DNA of 11,662 bases from an uncultured Alistipes sp. (GTDB lineage: Bacteria; Bacteroidota; Bacteroidia; Bacteroidales; Rikenellaceae), in contig CAJGDC010000053.1 in NCBI GenBank assembly GCA_904502005.1, forward strand, positions 1 through 11,662, read 5' to 3'. Of this stretch, positions 1-6,816 are shown in pieces. Numbering within the stretch: the first letter of the stretch is position 1; every line of letters begins with the position of its first letter. The translations under genes and the position numbers were made by a program. A model generated the notes under the pieces. That model ran no database searches and was not told the DNA's origin. It saw only the letters and a program-made list of their open reading frames with translations.

Positions 1-299
1 ATCGAAGTAACGCTGTCGGGAATGGTAATGCTTGTCAGCGAGGTGCAACCAGAGAATGCACGATCTCCAATTGAAGTAACGCTATCAGGAATAGTAACAC
101 TTGTCAGCGATGTGCAATCTTCGAATGCAGAAGCTCCAATAAATGTAACGCTATCACCAATAGTAACACTTGTCAGCGAGATGCAATCCCAGAATGCATA
201 CCTTCCAATCGAAATAACTTTATCGCCAATAGTAACACTTGTCAGCGAGGTGCAATAATAGAATGCATAACTTCCAATCGAAGTAACGCTATTGCCGAT
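1..299 (-). repeat. 69-bp tandem repeats encoding 23-residue leucine-rich repeat units
   Basis: The plus-strand string agtaacacttgtcagcga occurs at 93-110, 162-179 and 231-248. A degenerate copy starts at 24, so the spacing is exactly 69 bp each time. Each unit encodes one 23-residue LRR_5 repeat on the minus strand (pattern TSVTIGDSVTSIGxxAFxxC). The unit length is a multiple of three, so gain or loss of units keeps the frame. The array continues past the left edge. Older, more diverged repeats lie at about 390-600. This is a coding repeat. Confidence 0.85.
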
Positions 300-2060
300 G
301 ACAACCTCAGTAAACTTTGCTTTATAGAATTTGCCATAGTTAGATGAACTACCGTTATAAATTTTACAGTTAATATTAGCCTTACCACCGCAACCCTCAA
401 AAGATGATGTGCCGATATTTTTTACACTACTTGGTATAGTGATTTCTTCTATTGCCGAGCAGCCTCTAAATGCGCTGTCGCCGATGGTAGTGATGCAATC
501 GGGAATTTCAATCCAAGTGAGGTTTGTGCAAGCTGTAAAGGCGTTTGCTGGTATAGTAGTTACCTTGCCATTGAATTTAAGGAAGCCCTTGCCAGTAACA
601 GCGTCGTATGAGTTCTCGGCAAGCTCGGCGCCAAAGCCCTCGGTAGTGTATGGGTCGAGCGGTTTGCCGTCGTTGGTGGTGTAGTTGAGAATTGTGATAT
701 TTGACATCTGGATGATTGTGTACTGAACAGCAAGGTTGCCCTCTACGGATTTTACGGTAACGACGGCGCTGCGGTTAGTGCCCTCATTGGCTGTGGCTTG
801 CAGGGTGATAGTGTGCTCCTCAAGAGCTCTGGTTTCAGGGACTACAGAGAGCCAAGAGCTTGCGGAGCTTGGGATAACGACCTCGCACTCAACATTTGTG
901 AGGAACGACAGCTCCACAGTTCCGCCCTCGACGGGGATTGTTTTGGTGTCGGAGTTATTGATTTGTACAGTCGCCTGCTCAAAGGTGATGCTGCGCATAA
1001 TGACGTTTTCGCCGTTTGAGACAAAGACGATAACCTTGCTATACTCGTCAATCGTATCGCCCGTAGTGATAGAGATTTTGCCATTTAGACCGTTTGTCAC
1101 GACCTTCGCCTTAATGTCGGCAGAGGAGGTAACCTCTACGGTAGCGCTATTTGTTGAACTTGTAACGCTATAGCCAATCTCAAGGGTATAGTTTGGCGCA
1201 ACGATAATGTTGTTATCAACATCAAAAGCAATATCGAGCTTGCGGTTCAGAATCTCGTCAAGTTTATCCTCAAGAGCCTTGATGCGCGCCTCAAGAGCCG
1301 CAATCTTTGTGTTCATCGCATCAACCTCGCTATCAATGCGCTTATTGACCGCCTCAATTTGGCTTGCAATCTTGCCGTCAATTACTCCGTTGTTGTTTGT
1401 AATCGCCTCAGTGATAGCCTTTTGGTACGCCTCAGTGAGCTCTGTTTTGCTCTTTTCAAGTTGCTCTTTTAGCTCATTGAGCGCCTTTGCATTCTCCTCG
1501 TCGCCCGCCTTAATCTGATTATCAATAGCCTCAAGCTTGGCGTTAATCTCCGCAATGTCATAATAGCCCGTCAGCTGCTCATTGACCCAAGATTTCATGG
1601 AGGTTACTGTGCTTGCTACTGCATTTAATATAGCATTTGATAACTCATTCTTAGTGTTTTTTAATTCAGAGTCAATAATTGCAAGCTGCTGAGCTATTGA
1701 ATTGTATTGAGCTAAGGTTGCAAATGTAGCATTAGCCCAATTAGTTGTATTTGACAACTGGTCATTTATATACTTTTCAAGTTTAGCAATCTGATTTTTT
1801 AATGAAGTATTAACATCTTTTAAGGCTGCAATCTCCTTGTTTGACTTATCTTCTAAGCTTGCAATATGCTCACTGAGTTGCTCGTCTATCTCTGAAAGCA
1901 GAGGGATAGTTTTCTGTATCGCCTCTATCTGTTCTGATATGGAGGCAATCTTCTGATTTTCAATGTTGTCAAGACGGTTGTTAATCTCTTGAATGTCCTT
2001 GTCGTAGCATGCTGTCAGCAGCAATACAAGGGAGACGATGGGAAATAATAATTTCTTCAT
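1..2060 (-). CDS. Surface lipoprotein with coiled coil, BACON domain and BspA-type leucine-rich repeats (partial, C-terminus missing)
   Basis: An open frame runs from the ATG at 2060 down to the left edge: 686 codons with no stop. Residues 1-18 form a lipoprotein signal with lipobox LTAC (Cys18), followed by YDKD. Residues about 22-285 are a long charged heptad-like coiled coil. Residues about 285-363 are a beta-rich linker of the kind found in Bacteroidales lipoproteins with DUF4988/PL29-type N-termini. Residues about 363-451 look like a BACON domain (motifs VECEVVIP, SSWLSV, ETRAL). From about 461 there are LRR_5/BspA repeats such as TSVTIGDSVTSIG followed by AF and CTSL. In this family the protein is lipid-anchored and often surface-exposed, with the repeats binding host or matrix ligands; that role is inferred. 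The ATG is supported by the signal peptide and an upstream promoter box. The true length is unknown. Confidence 0.88.
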   Translation of the reverse strand, partial: MKKLLFPIVSLVLLLTACYDKDIQEINNRLDNIENQKIASISEQIEAIQKTIPLLSEIDEQLSEHIASLEDKSNKEIAALKDVNTSLKNQIAKLEKYINDQLSNTTNWANATFATLAQYNSIAQQLAIIDSELKNTKNELSNAILNAVASTVTSMKSWVNEQLTGYYDIAEINAKLEAIDNQIKAGDEENAKALNELKEQLEKSKTELTEAYQKAITEAITNNNGVIDGKIASQIEAVNKRIDSEVDAMNTKIAALEARIKALEDKLDEILNRKLDIAFDVDNNIIVAPNYTLEIGYSVTSSTNSATVEVTSSADIKAKVVTNGLNGKISITTGDTIDEYSKVIVFVSNGENVIMRSITFEQATVQINNSDTKTIPVEGGTVELSFLTNVECEVVIPSSASSWLSVVPETRALEEHTITLQATANEGTNRSAVVTVKSVEGNLAVQYTIIQMSNITILNYTTNDGKPLDPYTTEGFGAELAENSYDAVTGKGFLKFNGKVTTIPANAFTACTNLTWIEIPDCITTIGDSAFRGCSAIEEITIPSSVKNIGTSSFEGCGGKANINCKIYNGSSSNYGKFYKAKFTEVVIGNSVTSIGSYAFYYCTSLTSVTIGDKVISIGRYAFWDCISLTSVTIGDSVTFIGASAFEDCTSLTSVTIPDSVTSIGDRAFSGCTSLTSITIPDSVTS

Positions 2061-2108
2061 AAGAATATAGTTTTATTGTTTTTTGTCTAAATAGAGGTGT
2101 TTATTGTT

Positions 2109-2116
2109 CAAAGATA
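2109..2116 (-). promoter_or_regulatory. Promoter -7 box for the surface lipoprotein gene
   Basis: On the minus strand this reads TATCTTTG, an exact match to the Bacteroidota TAnnTTTG element. It lies 48 bp upstream of the ATG at 2060. I see no convincing TTTG at the -33 position, so the assignment rests on one box plus its position. Confidence 0.5.
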
Positions 2117-2132
2117 GTAAAGTTTTTGTTAA

Positions 2133-2166
2133 TTTGCGCTTAATTAATTTAATATTTATACCTTTG
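2133..2166 (+). promoter_or_regulatory. Promoter for the AspT/YidE-type transporter
   Basis: TACCTTTG at 2159-2166 matches the Bacteroidota -7 consensus. TTTG at 2133-2136 lies 22 bp upstream, close to the usual 19-21 bp spacing. The expected start of transcription is a few bases after 2166, giving a leader of about 15-20 nt before the ATG at 2190. Confidence 0.6.
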
Positions 2167-2189
2167 CCGCAAATTATAATTGTTAGGTT

Positions 2190-3845
2190 ATGGGATTTAT
2201 TGAAAGTATGCTCTTTGGTGGGGGCATTGCACACTCGATATTTATCTTTGCGGTGGCGATTGCGATCGGTACGGCGCTGAGCAAGGTTAAGATAGGCGGC
2301 ATTTCGCTTGGCTCGACGTGGATTCTATTTGCGGGCATTGCACTCAGCTATTTTGGCATGCGTGTGAATAGCGATATGCTCAATTTTGCTCGTGATTTTG
2401 GACTTACACTCTTTGTCTTTTCAATTGGCTTGCAGATTGGCCCGGGATTCTTCTCATCTCTTCGTGCTGGAGGACTCAAGCAGATGTGGCTTGCGGTATT
2501 GGTTATGGCGCTGGGTGTGATTGTGACGCTGATAATTGGTCAGATAACCGGTACGCCGCTGCAGACGATGGTGGGTGTGATGGATGGTGCGGCTGTAAAT
2601 ACCCCAGCAATGGGTGCCACACAGCAGGCATATATGGATATGACTGGCGCTGAGGATAGCTCTATACCGATGAGTTTTGCTATTGCATATCCCTTTGGAG
2701 TTGTGGCGGTGATTATAGCCTTTTTGATACTAAAGCCGTTGCTTAAGATAAATCTGAATGTGGAGAATGAGGCTCTTAAAGCCTTGAGTAATGAGAATAA
2801 ATTTGCAGCGAAGTATTCACTCGAGGTGTTAAATAGCCAAATTGATGGCAAGAAGGTGAGCGAGATTCGCAATATTATTGCTCGTCAGTTTGTCATCTCG
2901 CGCATCTCACACGATGGTAATAATGCATTTATCGCAGACTCAGAGAGCCGAGTTTATCGCGGGGATAAGCTCTTTATTGTCAGTGCAATGGAGGATAAGG
3001 AGGCTATTCTTGCATTCTTGGGAAATGAGGTTGATATGCTGGAGCAAGAGTGGGGTGAATTTGAGGGTAAACTTGTATCTCGACGAATTGTTGTAACTCG
3101 CCCAGAGATTAACGGTAAGAAGTTCTCCGATTTGCGACTTAGAACTAAATATGGCATAAATATCACTCGTGTAAATCGTGCAGGTGTGGACCTTATTCCG
3201 TACCAAGGTATGGAACTTCAGTTGGGAGATAAGGTGATGGTTGTAGGCTCTGAAAGCGCTATTGATAAGGTGGCAGATCTGCTTGGAAATTCGCTCAAAA
3301 AGCTACATCAGCCACATATCTTTACAATCTTCCTCGGTATAGCTCTGGGAGTTTTTGTGGGCTCTATTCCGCTTGTAGAATCACCTCAGATTAAGCTCGG
3401 TCTTGCTGCTGGTCCAATGCTTATGGCAATACTTATTGGTCGATTTGGAACTCACTGGCACTTAATTACTTATACAACTATCAGTGCAAATCTTATGCTG
3501 CGAGAAGTGGGTCTTGCTATGTTCCTTGCTTCGGTCGGTTTGGCATCGGGTGAGGGATTTATCGATGCACTTATCTCTGGCGGATACATCTGGATGCTCT
3601 ACGCGCTCATTATCGCCATTGTACCACTGCTCCTTGTCGGTATTTTTGCTCGTAAGGTCTATAATATGGATTACTATACGCTTATGGGAACACTTGCAGG
3701 TAGTATGACAAATCCTATCGCTCTAACCTATGCAAATAACGTGGCCGGCTCTGATATGCCGGCGATTAGTTATGCAACGGTTTATCCACTTGTTATGTTC
3801 CTGCGTGTGGTAATCGCGCAGAGTATGATACTCTTCTTGTTGTAA
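2190..3845 (+). CDS. AspT/YidE/YbjL-family membrane transporter with two RCK_C (TrkA_C) domains
   Basis: This 551-residue inner-membrane protein matches the aspartate:alanine exchanger-like family (E. coli YidE is close to this length). It has two membrane halves around a cytoplasmic core. The halves repeat each other: GLTLFVFSIGLQ (71-82) matches GLAMFLASVGLA (441-452), and GVMDGAAVNTPAMGA (129-143) matches GTLAGSMTNPIALTY (500-514). Residues about 206-279 and 293-370 are two RCK_C-type regulatory domains (RRIVVTRPEINGKKFSDL and GDKVMVVG are typical). The substrate cannot be read from the sequence; characterised relatives exchange aspartate with alanine, while YidE-type members are mostly uncharacterised. 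The start has a promoter box just upstream, and the gene ends at a terminator. It is a single-gene unit. Confidence 0.88.
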   Translation: MGFIESMLFGGGIAHSIFIFAVAIAIGTALSKVKIGGISLGSTWILFAGIALSYFGMRVNSDMLNFARDFGLTLFVFSIGLQIGPGFFSSLRAGGLKQMWLAVLVMALGVIVTLIIGQITGTPLQTMVGVMDGAAVNTPAMGATQQAYMDMTGAEDSSIPMSFAIAYPFGVVAVIIAFLILKPLLKINLNVENEALKALSNENKFAAKYSLEVLNSQIDGKKVSEIRNIIARQFVISRISHDGNNAFIADSESRVYRGDKLFIVSAMEDKEAILAFLGNEVDMLEQEWGEFEGKLVSRRIVVTRPEINGKKFSDLRLRTKYGINITRVNRAGVDLIPYQGMELQLGDKVMVVGSESAIDKVADLLGNSLKKLHQPHIFTIFLGIALGVFVGSIPLVESPQIKLGLAAGPMLMAILIGRFGTHWHLITYTTISANLMLREVGLAMFLASVGLASGEGFIDALISGGYIWMLYALIIAIVPLLLVGIFARKVYNMDYYTLMGTLAGSMTNPIALTYANNVAGSDMPAISYATVYPLVMFLRVVIAQSMILFLL

Positions 3846-3860
3846 GTGCAGGTCACAAAA

Positions 3861-3893
3861 AATATAGCAGTAGAAAATTTCTACTGCTATATT
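3861..3893. terminator. Bidirectional intrinsic terminator between the transporter and potD
   Basis: aatatagcagtagaaa at 3861-3876 is the exact reverse complement of 3878-3893, giving a perfect stem of about 14-15 bp with a tiny loop. A T-rich run follows on the plus strand (3895-3903). An A-run precedes it (3857-3862), which reads as a T-run on the minus strand. It sits between the plus-strand stop at 3845 and the minus-strand stop at 3909, so it can end both converging transcripts. Confidence 0.85.
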
Positions 3894-3908
3894 ATTTTTG
3901 TTTAGTAA

Positions 3909-5225
3909 TTATTTCTTGCGACGACGATAGCGACGTTTCATTGAGCGACGATATTGAAGCACTTTGCGACGAATACCGAGCACTAACATTGTAAGTAGGG
4001 TGATGCCGATAACGATAAGCACCCAAGGCTTTACGACCTCGCCCTTAACGCGTGCCCACATCTCAAGCATCTGCTCGGTACGAGCACCAGAGTCGTGCAT
4101 CATTGCGCAACGTTCAATAACTTTTCGGTCTGGATACTGTACAGCGTCAATCTTTACACTTTCAGCCCCTTCGCCAAAGAAATAACTTGCATCTACTGCG
4201 GTCTCTAGCGTGTCATCTATTTTTGCCTCAAGTACCTCTGGAGTAGCTACGGCACTCACATATCCGATAGCATCCATATTTCTGAGGGCTATATCAGAAC
4301 GACACATAAAGTTTATAAAGTAACGTGCAGCTTTGATATTCTTGGCATACTTAGGAATTACCCAGCCATCAAACCATACATTGCTACCCTCATCGGGAAC
4401 GTAGTAGTCAAGCGAAACACCAACATCGGCAGCCTCTTCGATTGCCCATACTGCGTCGCCACTCCAAGTGAGGTTGATATACGCCTTCTCTTTGGTCATC
4501 ATCTCCTTGCCAAAGTCTGCCTCCCATCCAGCTACAAGACGCTTGGCCTTCTTTAGAAATGTCTCAACCAAGGCGATAGATTCATCAGAGGCGTCATACA
4601 TAACCTCGTCCATTGTTACCTCGCCTCGGTCAATAGCATCGCGCTTGAGATATACCAAAATTGGACCATATACATCTCGGAAGGCATCTTTGATGAATAT
4701 CTTCTTGCGGAACTGCTCATCGTGAAGAATTGACCACGAGCGAGCTTGTTCAGCGGTGACATATTTAGTGTTGTAGAGCAATCCTGTTGTACCCCACATA
4801 TATCCCACAGCATAGTCGTTTGCATTTTTGCCCGAGCCGTCAATCATGTTGAAACGGTCAATGATATAAGGCGATATATTGCTGTCAATATAGTTTGGAG
4901 TGTCACCGAAATCCTTATCTATAGGCAATAGAAGGTTATTGCGGAGCATTCGCTCGATGATATATTCAGAGGGGCATACAACATCAAAATCCTCCTTGCC
5001 TCGTTCAATTTTGGCAAGCATAATCTCGTTAATGTCAAAGAGTTGGTAGATGATCTCCACCTCCTCGCCTGTCTGCTCTTTATACCACTCTTCAAACTCG
5101 GCGAGTACCTCCTCATCGATATAGTCAGCCCAGTTGTAGACCTTGAGTGTATGTTCGCGGTCGGCTGCTGAGAGAGTTCCAACGGCAAAACAAAATGTTA
5201 GTACAAGTGTAAAAAGCTTTCTCAT
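3909..5225 (-). CDS. potD: Spermidine/putrescine ABC importer, substrate-binding protein PotD with C-terminal membrane anchor
   Basis: The protein has 438 residues, longer than E. coli PotD (348). Residues 1-21 are a Sec signal peptide, cleaved probably near LSA-A. The binding fold carries PotD landmarks: YNWADY (30-35), CPSEY (84-88), YMWGTTGLLYN (142-152), the acidic pair D180/D184, TWSGDA (253-258) and VWFDGWVIP (283-291). W284 and D286 correspond to the Trp and Asp that bind polyamine in E. coli PotD. Residues 400-418 form a hydrophobic helix followed by a tail rich in Arg and Lys (419-438). This predicts anchoring in the inner membrane with the tail in the cytoplasm. The tail is the unusual part. 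It is the last gene of the operon; its ATG overlaps the potC stop (TAATG) and AAGGAAA lies 6 nt upstream. Confidence 0.93.
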   Translation of the reverse strand: MRKLFTLVLTFCFAVGTLSAADREHTLKVYNWADYIDEEVLAEFEEWYKEQTGEEVEIIYQLFDINEIMLAKIERGKEDFDVVCPSEYIIERMLRNNLLLPIDKDFGDTPNYIDSNISPYIIDRFNMIDGSGKNANDYAVGYMWGTTGLLYNTKYVTAEQARSWSILHDEQFRKKIFIKDAFRDVYGPILVYLKRDAIDRGEVTMDEVMYDASDESIALVETFLKKAKRLVAGWEADFGKEMMTKEKAYINLTWSGDAVWAIEEAADVGVSLDYYVPDEGSNVWFDGWVIPKYAKNIKAARYFINFMCRSDIALRNMDAIGYVSAVATPEVLEAKIDDTLETAVDASYFFGEGAESVKIDAVQYPDRKVIERCAMMHDSGARTEQMLEMWARVKGEVVKPWVLIVIGITLLTMLVLGIRRKVLQYRRSMKRRYRRRKK

Positions 5226-6025
5226 TAGATATTTCCTTGTTTACGGGCAGCACGGCGTGCGCGGACATTAATGATGATAAGTAGCAGTAGTACTGTTACA
5301 AAGATAATAGTTGAGAGAGGTCTGAGTTCTGGTGTTAGACCGCCCTTACGTGCATCGGCGTAGATGAATGTAGAGAGCGTCTCAAGACCTTCATTTCCCT
5401 TTGTAAATATTGTAACAGCAAAGTCGTCGATAGAGAGTGTAAAGGCAAGAATGAAACCAGAAATCATACCAGGGCGTATCTCTGGAATAATAATCTTACG
5501 GAGTGCCTGAAAAGGTGTCGCTCCCAGGTCTAGTGCGGCCTCGTAGATGTTCGGATTCATCTGCTGTAAGCGTGGCATAACGCTTAATACAACGTACGGA
5601 GTACAGAAGGCGATGTGTGCAAGCACAACAGTAGTGTACCCCTGTGAAATACCCAAACTTACAAAGAGCAAAAAGAGTGAAATACCTGTGATAATGTCCG
5701 GGTTGAGCATCGGAATGTTATTCAACAAGGTGATAACCTGACGCTTTCTGCCACGCATGTTGTGGATGCCTATAGCAGCAATACTGCCGAGTACAGTCGA
5801 TACTGCTGCTGCAATAATGGCTATGGTAAAGGTGTTCTCTATTGCCGATAGCAAGCCATTACTTACTCCACCGCTAAAGAGTGATGTGTAGAGCTTTGTA
5901 GAAAAACCAGTCCAGTTGCCAAGAACTTTTGCCTCGGTAAATGAGAATACACCGATGATGATTATTGGCGCGTAAAGGAGTGAAAGCAGCAGCCAAAGGT
6001 ATGATTGAGCAAAAAACTTCTTCAT
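5225..6025 (-). CDS. potC: Spermidine/putrescine ABC importer, permease PotC
   Basis: This 266-residue inner-membrane permease has about six predicted helices. It forms the translocation channel with PotB and docks on PotA. The coupling EAA motif is at 162-186: EAALDLGATP, then a helix, then IIPEIRPG. Next is the PotC-type signature LSIDDFAVTIFTKG (197-210). The N-terminal helix is at about 8-29 and the last helix at about 237-254, followed by a basic tail. The length is normal for the family (E. coli PotC has 264). Its ATG overlaps the potB stop as TAATG. GGAGG at 6035-6039 lies 9 nt upstream of the start, a strong Shine-Dalgarno site by Bacteroidota standards. Confidence 0.94.
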   Translation of the reverse strand: MKKFFAQSYLWLLLSLLYAPIIIIGVFSFTEAKVLGNWTGFSTKLYTSLFSGGVSNGLLSAIENTFTIAIIAAAVSTVLGSIAAIGIHNMRGRKRQVITLLNNIPMLNPDIITGISLFLLFVSLGISQGYTTVVLAHIAFCTPYVVLSVMPRLQQMNPNIYEAALDLGATPFQALRKIIIPEIRPGMISGFILAFTLSIDDFAVTIFTKGNEGLETLSTFIYADARKGGLTPELRPLSTIIFVTVLLLLIIINVRARRAARKQGNI

Positions 6026-6813
6026 TAGATGATTCCTCCCTCATTTTGACTCTGCGCATCGTCATCTGAGAAGAGCGAGGTAATACCAATGATTACCAGC
6101 ATGATGAGCGACAACGCTGCGCCATAGTTCCACATTCCGTTATTGATATTCTCCTGGATTGTTGTTCCAAAGAGCTTGATGTTGTTCATTGTTAGCAACT
6201 CCGCAATCGCGAATGTCGATATGGTAGGCATAAAGACCATCATAATACCACTTGTAATGCCCGGCATTGAGAGCGGAACGGTGACTTTCCAAAATACTGT
6301 ACTTGGTTTTGCGCCCAAATCCTCTGCAGCCTCAATAAGCGAGTGGTCCATCTTCTGAAGGGTGTTGTAGATAGGGTATATCATAAACGGCAGGAAGTTA
6401 TACACCATACCGAATATGAGGGCACCCTCACCAAGTGGAATATGCATAAAGTCAAATAGAGCTACAGTAGCTAGTGTACGAACAAGGATGTTAATCCACA
6501 TCGGCAGAATAAAGAGCAGAACAGTTGTCTGAGAACGGTTAAGGTTCTTGTTGCTCAATATATAAGCGGCAGGGTAGCCCAATAGTATGCACAGAAATGT
6601 TGTAACGAGGGCAATACCAATTGAGTATATGAAGGTATTTACCGCCTCGGGTTGGATAACGAATTTCTTGAAATTATCAAGCGAGAACTCTCCAGCACCA
6701 TTTGTAAAGGCGTAAATTACAATCAGCAACAATGGCAACGCCACAAAGATGGCGAGGAATATTGCGTATGGAAGCGCCCAACTAGAACGACGTGAAAAGA
6801 TGTTTACTTTCAT
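6025..6813 (-). CDS. potB: Spermidine/putrescine ABC importer, permease PotB
   Basis: This is the partner permease of PotC: 262 residues with about six membrane helices, the first at about 13-35 after a basic N-terminus. The EAA coupling loop is EAAEDLGAKP (161-170) followed by VTVPLSMPG (177-185), which should contact the PotA ATPase. The PotB-like stretch FMPTISTFAIAELL (194-207) follows. The C-terminus is short and acidic (SDDDAQSQNEGG). The start is 3 bp after the potA stop (TAG, CCG, ATG), and a purine-rich AAAGAGAG lies just upstream inside the potA end. The assignment as PotB rather than PotC rests on gene order and the lack of the SIDD signature. E. coli PotB is slightly longer (about 275-285). 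Confidence 0.92.
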   Translation of the reverse strand: MKVNIFSRRSSWALPYAIFLAIFVALPLLLIVIYAFTNGAGEFSLDNFKKFVIQPEAVNTFIYSIGIALVTTFLCILLGYPAAYILSNKNLNRSQTTVLLFILPMWINILVRTLATVALFDFMHIPLGEGALIFGMVYNFLPFMIYPIYNTLQKMDHSLIEAAEDLGAKPSTVFWKVTVPLSMPGITSGIMMVFMPTISTFAIAELLTMNNIKLFGTTIQENINNGMWNYGAALSLIMLVIIGITSLFSDDDAQSQNEGGII

Positions 6814-6816
6814 CGG

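Noticed and set aside
1..299. Possible CRISPR array or non-coding tandem repeat
   Set aside because: The period is 69 bp with no separate unique spacers, and every unit reads as an in-frame leucine-rich repeat.
22..1518. Several plus-strand open frames (22-258, 409-684, 736-1173, 1207-1518)
   Set aside because: They lie antisense to the lipoprotein, whose frame is continuous with a signal peptide and known domains. Their composition just mirrors the repeats and coiled coil, and none has a recognisable domain.
2540..3206. Minus-strand open frames inside the AspT/YidE-type gene
   Set aside because: They are shadows of a gene with clear membrane and RCK_C domains, and none shows family motifs.
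5180..5225. PotD as a lipoprotein through Cys12
   Set aside because: Cys12 sits in the middle of the hydrophobic core (LTFCFAVG) without a proper lipobox. A signal peptidase I site near LSA-A fits better, and the anchor is at the C-terminus.
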